This document shows positions 1-5,642 of a stretch of 5,642 nt of DNA, piece after piece. The notes under the pieces are model-generated. The model did not search any database, had not been told where the DNA came from, and was given only the letters and a program-made list of their open reading frames with translations. Both the position numbers and the translations under genes were made by a program. Within the stretch, counting starts at the first letter, position 1; each line of letters begins with the position of its first letter. The stretch is from Nitrospirota bacterium. Lineage in GTDB: Bacteria; Nitrospinota; Nitrospinia; Nitrospinales; Nitrospinaceae. The stretch lies in contig QIDN01000418.1 of NCBI GenBank assembly GCA_003229345.1, forward strand, positions 1 to 5,642, read 5' to 3'.

Positions 1-342
1 AAGCAGGCCGGGGAAGTGGTGGGCGCGATTTTCCCGAAATATTACGGCATCGGTTACATCTGCAGTGTGCTCGCCGCCGCCACGCTGATGCTGAGCCCTC
101 GCGGGATGGAAGGTCCGCCTCTCATATTTCTCACCGTCATGGCGGCCTGTACGTTTTATGCGGGTCTGATCATCAACCCGCAGGCGCGTATATTAAAGCA
201 ACAGATGCAGGAGCAACCGGAAAACCGCGAAGCCCTGGAACCGCAATTCCGATCCCTGCATGGATGGTCGGTTTGTCTCAACGCCACCGTATTGATCTTC
301 GGGCTGGGCCTGCTGTGGACCACCGCCATGCGCATCGTGTAA
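1..342 (+). CDS. DUF4149/TMEM205-like integral membrane protein, 3' part only
   Basis: The reading frame is open from the first base and ends at TAA 340-342, giving 113 visible residues that begin KQAGEVVGAIFPKYYG. The GTG at 16 is not needed as a start, because the frame continues to the left edge and the family motif begins before it, so the true start lies outside the window. Three hydrophobic segments are visible: about residues 15-34, 38-58 and 88-110. Between the last two lies a polar loop rich in Gln and Glu (around INPQARILKQQMQEQ). The A-G-E-V-V-G-x-I-F-P-K-Y-Y-G-I-G stretch followed by membrane helices resembles the DUF4149 family, whose members have about four helices and 140-160 residues, so roughly one helix is missing here. 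No biochemical function is established for bacterial members. It converges with the SYLF gene, leaving 30 bp between stops. Family assignment is by remembered motif, not a search. Confidence 0.72.
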   Translation, partial: KQAGEVVGAIFPKYYGIGYICSVLAAATLMLSPRGMEGPPLIFLTVMAACTFYAGLIINPQARILKQQMQEQPENREALEPQFRSLHGWSVCLNATVLIFGLGLLWTTAMRIV

Positions 343-372
343 CCCCCCACAAGCTCTGCGGATGAATACGGC

Positions 373-1221
373 TTACCAGAGCGGAAGATGAAAATCCTGT
401 TCCGGTTTGGGTGCAGGCTCCGGCTCCACTTCCTGAGGCAAGGTGTTTTGAGCCATTATCTTGGGTTGAGGTTCAAAGCCGTACTTGGGATCATCCGTCC
501 AACCCATCCATTCTGATGTGTCGTAGTCAGGCTTTTCCGGCGGTGCAATCTGGTTCATATATTTGATGAACTGCCGGGATGATTCGGGAACGTTTTTAAC
601 TTTGCCCCCAATCATGATTTCTTCCGGTGTCAGTTCTGCATTGTAATGTGCCTCGTTGTAGCCCACATTTGCCTTGATTATGGTTCCTTTCAGAGACACT
701 CCACCGAAAATACCTTTACTGCGGGAATACGAATACATGTCACCCTGTAATAAAATATCGACACCCATCTCAGCGTAGCGGCCTACCGGACCGGCTGCGA
801 CAGCAATATCTCCGCCCAGGGTGAAGTTGTTGTTCAGAAGGCCCTTGATCCCCTTCTCGGTCGTGACAATTAAAATCAGGTCCACCGACTGAGCCCCGAA
901 TTGAAAACCAAAACTGCCGCCCAGAGTGGTAATGAACGCCGGCGTTCCCCAATCACCGGTCTTGGAATCCCTGACCGTTGCAACTCCCCTACCGTACCGG
1001 GCACCGATAAGAAATCCCCCTTTGAGCATGCCGGGAAATATGATGACCGCTTGCGCCCTGGACATGAGACCGGAAGGAATCTCCAAATCCGGCGTGCTCA
1101 TAATTTCTTCCACCACGAACCTGGCGTCCTTCAACAATTCCTGTTGAGAGGTTTCATCGGCGCCATAGGCATTGGAAGTAAAGAGAAATGCCAACACCAG
1201 AAAGGATGAGAGGATTTTCAT
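373..1221 (-). CDS. Exported SYLF-domain (Ysc84-like) lipid-binding-type protein
   Basis: This is a complete gene of 282 residues, ATG at 1221-1219 and TAA at 375-373. The N-terminus is a typical Sec signal peptide: MK, then a hydrophobic core ILSSFLVLAFLF, then SNAYG-ADE, with cleavage likely near residue 20, so the protein should act in the periplasm or envelope. The SYLF (DUF500/Ysc84) domain fills about residues 25-210. Its hallmarks are AVIIFPGMLKGGFLIGARYG (58-77), GGSFGFQFGAQS (101-112), AGPVGR (143-148) and SYSRSKGIFGGVSLKGT (164-180). In eukaryotes this domain binds phosphoinositides and actin. Bacterial members are envelope proteins of unclear role, so lipid binding here is inferred. 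After the domain there is a tail of about 55 residues rich in Pro, Glu and Trp that ends in HLPLW. The start is supported by a strong ribosome binding site 8 nt upstream, and the signal peptide begins right at this Met. Confidence 0.9.
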   Translation of the reverse strand: MKILSSFLVLAFLFTSNAYGADETSQQELLKDARFVVEEIMSTPDLEIPSGLMSRAQAVIIFPGMLKGGFLIGARYGRGVATVRDSKTGDWGTPAFITTLGGSFGFQFGAQSVDLILIVTTEKGIKGLLNNNFTLGGDIAVAAGPVGRYAEMGVDILLQGDMYSYSRSKGIFGGVSLKGTIIKANVGYNEAHYNAELTPEEIMIGGKVKNVPESSRQFIKYMNQIAPPEKPDYDTSEWMGWTDDPKYGFEPQPKIMAQNTLPQEVEPEPAPKPEQDFHLPLW

Positions 1222-1228
1222 GGGTGAG

Positions 1229-1236
1229 ACTCCTTC
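1229..1236 (-). promoter_or_regulatory. Ribosome binding site of the SYLF gene
   Basis: On the minus strand the sequence before the start reads GAAGGAGT, then 7-8 nt, then ATG at 1221. AAGGAG is a near-perfect Shine-Dalgarno core at ideal spacing and fixes this start codon. Confidence 0.8.
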
Positions 1237-1271
1237 GAGTGAAAAGGTTTGGGGTGGGTATTAACACATTG

Positions 1272-1300
1272 ATTATATGAGGCTTATTTCACTGAAAAAC
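1272..1300 (-). promoter_or_regulatory. Possible sigma70-type promoter for the SYLF gene
   Basis: The minus strand carries a perfect TATAAT at 1277-1272, about 50 nt upstream of the SYLF start, inside AT-rich sequence. The -35 side is poor: GTTTTT at 17 bp spacing, or TTTTCA (1298-1293, 4 of 6 matches to TTGACA) at 15 bp. No extended TGn is present before the -10. Transcription would start near 1265, leaving a leader of about 40 nt that contains the strong ribosome binding site. The perfect -10 and its position are the support. In an AT-rich spacer a chance match is possible. Confidence 0.4.
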
Positions 1301-1357
1301 ACTGCAATAATCTTACAATTTTGAAAAAGTAAATTCAATCGATAAATCCTCTTTTTG

Positions 1358-1498
1358 TTAATCTAACCCCAATAACTTCAGTACTTTAAATAGGGTGCCC
1401 GGAGCCATCAACAGGAAAAGCCTGTTCAGCGGAATCGGCAACTCTTCACGGTTCCCGTTGCGAAGAACATCCATAACTAACAATAATTTTTCATCCAT
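1358..1498 (-). CDS. Possible small hypothetical protein, 46 residues
   Basis: On the minus strand, ATG at 1498-1496 opens 46 codons ending in TAA at 1360-1358. The product begins MDEKLLLVMDVLRNG, continues with NREELPIPLNR, and ends in a Leu-rich stretch (LFLLMAPGTLFKVLKLLGLD). It is weakly basic in the middle, hydrophobic at the end, and has no recognised domain. In its favour, it sits as a less AT-rich island inside an otherwise AT-rich spacer, its composition is protein-like, and it is codirectional with the SYLF gene downstream. Against it, the sequence before the ATG (CGGACCCC) gives only a weak Shine-Dalgarno match, a better AAGGAG at about 1530-1535 lies too far away, and an in-frame TAA at 1513-1511 prevents a longer N-terminus. 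The opposite strand is also open here but gives a Ser/Asn-rich product with no good start. It may be a real small gene, a decayed remnant, or chance. Confidence 0.35.
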   Translation of the reverse strand: MDEKLLLVMDVLRNGNREELPIPLNRLFLLMAPGTLFKVLKLLGLD

Positions 1499-1558
1499 GG
1501 GGTCCGCGAGTTAAATATATCTTTACGCACTCCTTATTCCCACATACCATGCGAGGCT

Positions 1559-3541
1559 ATGGATGTTGCGGCAATCAAAGCCTATTTCGATACCGGAGGG
1601 GTGCTTTCTCAAAAACTGGGTTCCTTCGAGTTTCGTCCCCAGCAGTTGGAAATGGCCCAGGCAGTGGCCGCTTCTCTGGAGGAGGGCCACCACCTGATGG
1701 TCGAAGCGGGCACCGGGACCGGCAAAAGCCTGGCCTATCTCATCCCAGCGGTCTTGTGGGCTCTGCAAAATGAAACCCGCGTCATCGTGTCCACCTACAC
1801 CAAAACCCTGCAGGAACAGATTGTGAATCAGGACATTCCCTTTCTGCGCGACGTGCTGGGGCTACCGTTCAAATACTCACTGTGTCTGGGAAGCGAAAAT
1901 TACCTGTCCCTGCGGCGGATGAAACGAGCCAGCCAAACCCACCTGTTCGGCAATGTAGAAGAGGACGAACAACTGAACGAAATTTTTCATTGGGCCGGCC
2001 GGACGGAATCCGGTTTCCGCAACGATCTGCCGTTCGAGCCCGCACCTTCCGTCTGGGAGGAAGTCGGGCGGCAGAAAGATTTGTGCATGGGTAAACAGTG
2101 CGAAACCTTCAATTCGTGCTTTTATTTTAAAGAACGGCGCAAATGGTTCGGGGCGCATCTACTCATCGTGAACCATCACCTGTTCTTTGCCAATGTGGCG
2201 AACAGCGGCGCGGTGCTTCCCCGGTACGACGCGGTTATATTCGACGAAGCGCAAAATCTGGAAGAGGCCGCCACTTCATTTCTGGGACTGGATATTTCCA
2301 ACTCCAGCTTGTTCTATTTTCTCGATCGCCTTTACAATGCCAAAACGAAACGCGGCACTCTGACTCGTTTGCGCGATGATCTAACTATCGAAATCCAACA
2401 GAGGGTGAGCAAGGCCCGGATCGCGGTGGAGGGATTTTTTGCAAACCTGTTCGACGAATTCGGACGGAAGGAACGCACTCTGCGATTTTACAGTCCGCCC
2501 ACTTTAAACAACACGCTGTTCATTCCTTTACAGGATTTGCACGAAGCGTTGAAATCTCTCGAACACCGCGTAACCTCGGAAGAAGAACAACTGGAGGTCT
2601 CTGCGGCGGCCACCCGCGTGTTTGAATTCAACAACACCATCTCCGCCCTCCTGAACCAGAATATGAAGGGGTATGTCTACTGGCTGGAGGTGACGCCTAA
2701 AAAACGGTTCACCCGCGCCACCCTGCGGGGGATGCCCATCAACATCAATGAGGAGCTACACGAACAGGTGTTCTCCAAAATTGACCGGGCGGTTCTGACC
2801 TCTGCCACCTTGACCACCAACCGCAGTTTTGACTATATTAAAGAACGCCTCGGTTGCACGCCGAAAGAAGAATCAACGCTGGATTCGCCCTTCGATTATG
2901 CCAGCCAGGCTCTGCTGTATCTGCCGCCGGACATGCCGGAGCCGGGAGAGGATGTGGCCCAATACGTTTCCGCACTGGCCGACCGGACGTTGGCACTGAT
3001 CCAAGCCACCGGAGGGAAAACGTTTGTTCTATTCACCAGTTACGACATCCTCAACCGCATGTATCAGATGCTCGATCCCAAGCTCCACCAGTACCAGATA
3101 CTGAAGCAGGGCGACCTGCCGCCCAGCCGGATGATCCAGCGCTTCAAGGAAAAACCTTCGGTCATCTTCGGCACCAATTCGTTCTGGCAGGGAGTGGATA
3201 TTCCCGGCGACGCGCTGTCGAGCGTTATCATCACCAAATTGCCGTTCGACGTTCCGACCGAGCCGCTGACGGAAGCGCGCATTGAGGATATGAAAAAGCG
3301 CTCGATCAATCCCTTCAGGCATTACCAGATACCGAGGGCGATCATTCAACTGCGCCAGGGATTCGGCCGGCTGATTCGCAAGCGTACCGACAAGGGAGTG
3401 GTGGCGATTCTCGATTCGCGCCTGACCCAACGCAGCTACGGCAAGCAGTTTTTAAAATCACTTCCCGAATGCGCACAAACGCAAAACCTGGAGGATGTGA
3501 AAAAATTTCTTTCCAATCGAACGGGTGTGCCTAAGGTATGA
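1559..3541 (+). CDS. DinG/XPD-family ATP-dependent DNA helicase (superfamily 2, probable Fe-S type)
   Basis: A complete 660-residue protein, ATG 1559 to TGA 3539-3541. It is a DinG/YoaA-type 5'-3' DNA helicase; known relatives unwind R-loops, forks or damaged DNA in the cytoplasm. Motifs in order: Gln-containing FRPQQ (25-29), Walker A EAGTGTGKS (49-57, Lys56), motif Ia VSTYTKTLQEQI (77-88), a cysteine cluster C176-x4-C181-x5-C187, IVNHHLFF (203-210), motif II DEAQ (229-232), motif III TSATL (414-418), FVLFTSY (489-495), motif V FWQGVDIPGD (542-551) and motif VI QGFGRLIR (600-607). The segment between motifs II and III matches the Arch-domain position. Two oddities: Ser117 stands where the first Fe-S Cys normally sits, with Cys109 upstream, and motif II is DEAQ instead of DEAH. 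There is no N-terminal exonuclease domain as in Bacillus DinG. This is the first ATG in the open frame; its GAGG lies only 2 nt upstream, so the ribosome binding site is poor. DinG versus YoaA orthology cannot be decided by eye, so no symbol is given. Confidence 0.93.
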   Translation: MDVAAIKAYFDTGGVLSQKLGSFEFRPQQLEMAQAVAASLEEGHHLMVEAGTGTGKSLAYLIPAVLWALQNETRVIVSTYTKTLQEQIVNQDIPFLRDVLGLPFKYSLCLGSENYLSLRRMKRASQTHLFGNVEEDEQLNEIFHWAGRTESGFRNDLPFEPAPSVWEEVGRQKDLCMGKQCETFNSCFYFKERRKWFGAHLLIVNHHLFFANVANSGAVLPRYDAVIFDEAQNLEEAATSFLGLDISNSSLFYFLDRLYNAKTKRGTLTRLRDDLTIEIQQRVSKARIAVEGFFANLFDEFGRKERTLRFYSPPTLNNTLFIPLQDLHEALKSLEHRVTSEEEQLEVSAAATRVFEFNNTISALLNQNMKGYVYWLEVTPKKRFTRATLRGMPININEELHEQVFSKIDRAVLTSATLTTNRSFDYIKERLGCTPKEESTLDSPFDYASQALLYLPPDMPEPGEDVAQYVSALADRTLALIQATGGKTFVLFTSYDILNRMYQMLDPKLHQYQILKQGDLPPSRMIQRFKEKPSVIFGTNSFWQGVDIPGDALSSVIITKLPFDVPTEPLTEARIEDMKKRSINPFRHYQIPRAIIQLRQGFGRLIRKRTDKGVVAILDSRLTQRSYGKQFLKSLPECAQTQNLEDVKKFLSNRTGVPKV

Positions 3542-3582
3542 AGATTAGAGCAGCAAGATGATCGTTTGAATTGGGATAAGGG

Positions 3583-5642
3583 TTACGCGTTGGCAGATTT
3601 GGCGGCCTTGCCGGACGGGGCGGGGGCACTGTCATCGGTAGGCATGACGATTTCCTTTTCAGCCTCTTCCGGCTTCTCTTTCGACTGCTCTGAAACAGGC
3701 ATCAGGTTTTTAAACCATTTGGATTCACGCACCGAGGCAAACAGGGTTTCCTCACTGAGGACACCTGCTTCAGGGAGAACATTGTGTTCCTGGCACCGTT
3801 CCAGCCATTGACGGCAGCCTGTTTCGTTCGCCAATTGGGCTTGGAGTCTCGCCATGTTATAACACCCGGCACCGGGTTGGTATTCTTCGGCTTTTTGAAG
3901 TACCCCTTTCGCTTCGGCCAACAGAGGATGTGCATCGATACCCCGCTTGTTTTTGGCCTGGGTAATCAAGGCTTCTCCCATCATATTGAGCGCTTCCGGA
4001 TTGTTCTCCTTAATCTCAATGGCGGCTTGAAAGGAATTAACCGCTTTATTCAGCAAGGGATCTGCCTTGTCCGGATTTCCATTTTTGGCCCGTTTTAACA
4101 GAATCGAACCAAAATTACTCAAGGCGGTGGCATCATTGGGATGAATTTTCAGAGCCTGCGCATATTTCTTCTCAGCCTGGTTGTACAGATCTTCTTCAGA
4201 GCCATCCGACTTGAGAGTTGCCAACCGAAATAAGGAATTCCCCCACAACATGATAGCCCGGCTGTAGTCCGGCTTGATCTTAAGAGCATCCTGATACTTC
4301 TCAATGGAAGCCTGAACCAGATTTTCTGATTCCTTGTCTTTTTTATTCATGGAAATAGAGTAATAGATTTCACCCACCTGGGAGAGAACTTTATAATTTT
4401 TGGGTTGCAGCTTGAGCAGATCATGGAAATGATCCACGGCTTTGGAATATAACGTCTCCGCATTGGAACCTTTATGTTGGTTCCCCAACTCAAAGTACAC
4501 GCGGCCCAGGCGACTCTGGGTTTCAATACTTTTTGGGGTTCGCTGGAGGGCTTTTTTAAATTTTGACGCCGCGTCTTTGAGTAAACCGATAGCTTCGTCA
4601 CCGGATTTTTTCATCGCCATATTGTATTGACCCACCCCCCATCGGTAATTCACGCGAGGCATATCCGGCTTGAGATTCAAAACTTCCTGGTATTTTTCGA
4701 ACGCCTTGCTGAAGAATCGATCAGAAGTTGCATCATTTTTCAGTGTGGCGCGTTCCATCAAAACATCGGCCCACCCAAGCTGAGCCTCTGCCAGTGTGGA
4801 ATCCAGTTGTACGGCTTGTTGGAATTTTTCTTCCGCCATCATTAGAAAACGATCAACATCTTCCCCCTTTTTGGTTTTGGAAAGAATAAAGAGCGCTTGT
4901 CCCATTTCCACCATGGCTTCCTTGCGATCCGGGTTGCCATGCAAGGCGATTTTAAACATTTCCACCGCTTGAGTGTATCGCTGTACGGCATCTGCGCCTT
5001 TCTTGCGGCGTCCTTGAGAAAGCATCACATGGCCGGCTCCGTAAGCGGACTCCGGATGATCGGGTTGGACGCGAAGACTCTCTTGAAATTGTTTTGTCGC
5101 AGACTCGTACAACTGATCCGATTCCGAATCGGTTTTGGTCGCGGCCAATTCTGTAAGCACCATTCCCAACTCGTGATTGGCTTCAAAAAAATCCGGATTC
5201 AATTCGATCGCCTGCTTGAATTGTTGGGCGGCCTGCTCTAACAAATCGGCAGTATTATTATCAGACTGTATTTTAGCCTGCTCGACCAACAACTGGCCCA
5301 ACTTGAAATAAGTTTGAGGGGCATCCGGCCTGATCTGGAGGGCCATTTCAAAATGAGGCTGGGCCTCCTTTAATTTTTTCAGGGCTTTTGGACCGAACAG
5401 TTTTTGGGCTTCCTCGACAGCAGAGTCTCCTTCTACCTGGTAGGCCCAGTTCAAAAGATGTCCCAATTGAACAGAAGGCGTCTCTTCAAATTGCGGGTGT
5501 TGCTCAATAACTTTCTTCGGGTTGCCCGCGATCAAACCCGTGCGCGCCGCCTGAATGGCTTTCAACAATTCCGGATCATCCACCCCGCCTGCCGCTTCCT
5601 CATAGTCTCCTATATCGCGGCCCCGTTCCGGACCCTCATACT
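3583..5642 (-). CDS. Large TPR-repeat protein with 44-residue repeats, 5' end open at window edge
   Basis: The frame ends at TAA 3585-3583 and stays open to the right edge. The first in-window start is GTG at 5583-5581 (666 codons), but the codons before it (YEGPERGRDIGDYEEAAGG) read like protein and no well-placed Shine-Dalgarno precedes the GTG, so translation may begin further upstream. Numbering from that GTG: residues 36-90 form a divergent first TPR, 91-574 hold eleven tandem 44-residue repeats, and about 574-600 form a canonical-length last TPR (CYNMARLQAQLANE...). A segment ending SVRESKWFKNLM resembles the close of many bacterial TPR proteins. Residues about 630-666 are a charged, then Ala/Ser/Pro-rich tail, probably disordered. 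No signal peptide or membrane segment is visible in this part, so location is unknown. TPR superhelices bind partner proteins; the partner here cannot be told. It converges with the helicase gene across 41 bp. Confidence 0.85.
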   Translation of the reverse strand, partial: YEGPERGRDIGDYEEAAGGVDDPELLKAIQAARTGLIAGNPKKVIEQHPQFEETPSVQLGHLLNWAYQVEGDSAVEEAQKLFGPKALKKLKEAQPHFEMALQIRPDAPQTYFKLGQLLVEQAKIQSDNNTADLLEQAAQQFKQAIELNPDFFEANHELGMVLTELAATKTDSESDQLYESATKQFQESLRVQPDHPESAYGAGHVMLSQGRRKKGADAVQRYTQAVEMFKIALHGNPDRKEAMVEMGQALFILSKTKKGEDVDRFLMMAEEKFQQAVQLDSTLAEAQLGWADVLMERATLKNDATSDRFFSKAFEKYQEVLNLKPDMPRVNYRWGVGQYNMAMKKSGDEAIGLLKDAASKFKKALQRTPKSIETQSRLGRVYFELGNQHKGSNAETLYSKAVDHFHDLLKLQPKNYKVLSQVGEIYYSISMNKKDKESENLVQASIEKYQDALKIKPDYSRAIMLWGNSLFRLATLKSDGSEEDLYNQAEKKYAQALKIHPNDATALSNFGSILLKRAKNGNPDKADPLLNKAVNSFQAAIEIKENNPEALNMMGEALITQAKNKRGIDAHPLLAEAKGVLQKAEEYQPGAGCYNMARLQAQLANETGCRQWLERCQEHNVLPEAGVLSEETLFASVRESKWFKNLMPVSEQSKEKPEEAEKEIVMPTDDSAPAPSGKAAKSANA
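3862..5313 (-). repeat. Eleven tandem 132-bp coding repeats (44-residue TPR variants)
   Basis: Within the TPR gene, eleven units follow without any insertion or deletion. The first occupies 5313-5182, each next one is 132 bp lower, and the last is 3993-3862. Aligned by position in the unit: Gly6 in 10 of 11, Lys16 in 8, Asp or Gly18 in 10, Ala28 in 10, Phe/Tyr32 in 10, Ala35 in 8 and Pro40 in 9. The spacing from Ala28 to Pro40 equals that of helix B in a canonical 34-residue TPR (A20, F24, A27, P32). Gly6 to Ala28 is 22 residues instead of 12, so about ten residues are added between helix A and helix B. The repeats have diverged in residue sequence, so this is an old protein-level array and not a recent DNA duplication. 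Confidence 0.85.

Noticed and set aside
353..382. Inverted repeat GCTCTG...CAGAGC between the convergent genes 1 and 2, as a terminator
   Set aside because: The stem is only 6 bp with an 18-nt loop, it overlaps the coding end of the SYLF gene, and no T-run follows on either strand.
1325..1356. AAAAAG...CTTTTT inverted repeat in the spacer, as a terminator or operator
   Set aside because: It is a short A:T-only stem with a loop of about 20 nt in AT-rich sequence, which is expected by chance.
1222..1558. AT-rich spacer as a replication origin or attachment site
   Set aside because: There are no repeated DnaA-box-like motifs, direct repeats, tRNA end or integrase. It looks like an ordinary divergent promoter region.
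2854..3285. A 143-codon plus-strand ORF inside the helicase gene
   Set aside because: It is an out-of-frame shadow rich in Arg, Ala and Pro, fully inside a well-supported gene and without its own ribosome binding site or domain.
1559..3541. A type IV CRISPR-associated DinG (CasDinG)
   Set aside because: No cas gene or CRISPR repeat is nearby, and the neighbours are housekeeping-type genes.
3542..3582. A bidirectional terminator between the convergent helicase and TPR genes
   Set aside because: The 41 bp contain no stem-loop or T-run that I can find.
4897..5241. A 114-codon plus-strand ORF opposite the TPR gene
   Set aside because: It is an antisense shadow of the repetitive TPR coding sequence, and its product shows no recognisable family.

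Overview
This window looks like an ordinary stretch of chromosome from a free-living Gram-negative bacterium. It carries densely packed genes of moderate GC, a secreted SYLF-domain protein, a DUF4149-type membrane protein, a DinG/XPD-family helicase and a large TPR protein. The combination, and the protein style (for example LCLGSENYL in the helicase), recall Nitrospinota or deltaproteobacterial-type lineages. That placement is an impression, not a measurement. I see no RNA gene, insertion sequence, phage gene, CRISPR array or origin.

Layout. Positions 1-342 (+) hold the 3' end of a small multi-pass membrane protein (DUF4149/TMEM205-like) that enters from the left edge. Positions 373-1221 (-) hold a complete exported SYLF (Ysc84-like) protein with a clear signal peptide, a good ribosome binding site and a plausible promoter. 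Positions 1222-1558 form a visibly AT-rich divergent spacer. It contains a less AT-rich island with a possible 46-codon gene on the minus strand (1358-1498). Positions 1559-3541 (+) hold a complete 660-residue DinG-family DNA helicase. Positions 3583-5642 (-) hold a long TPR protein whose reading frame is still open at the right edge.

The genes do not form one operon. Genes 1 and 2 converge across 30 bp, gene 2 and the helicase diverge across about 340 bp, and the helicase and TPR gene converge across 41 bp. No shared pathway is evident: the set covers an inner-membrane protein, an envelope lipid-binding-type protein, DNA repair, and a protein-interaction scaffold.

Three things deserve attention. 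(1) The TPR protein is built from eleven successive repeats of exactly 44 residues, not 34, with no indels and a conserved K-x-[D/G] turn inside the extra segment. (2) The helicase has Ser at the usual first iron-sulfur Cys position with another Cys eight residues earlier, and a DEAQ box instead of DEAH. (3) The divergent spacer holds an unannotated small ORF. I found no convincing evidence of an undescribed multi-gene system.
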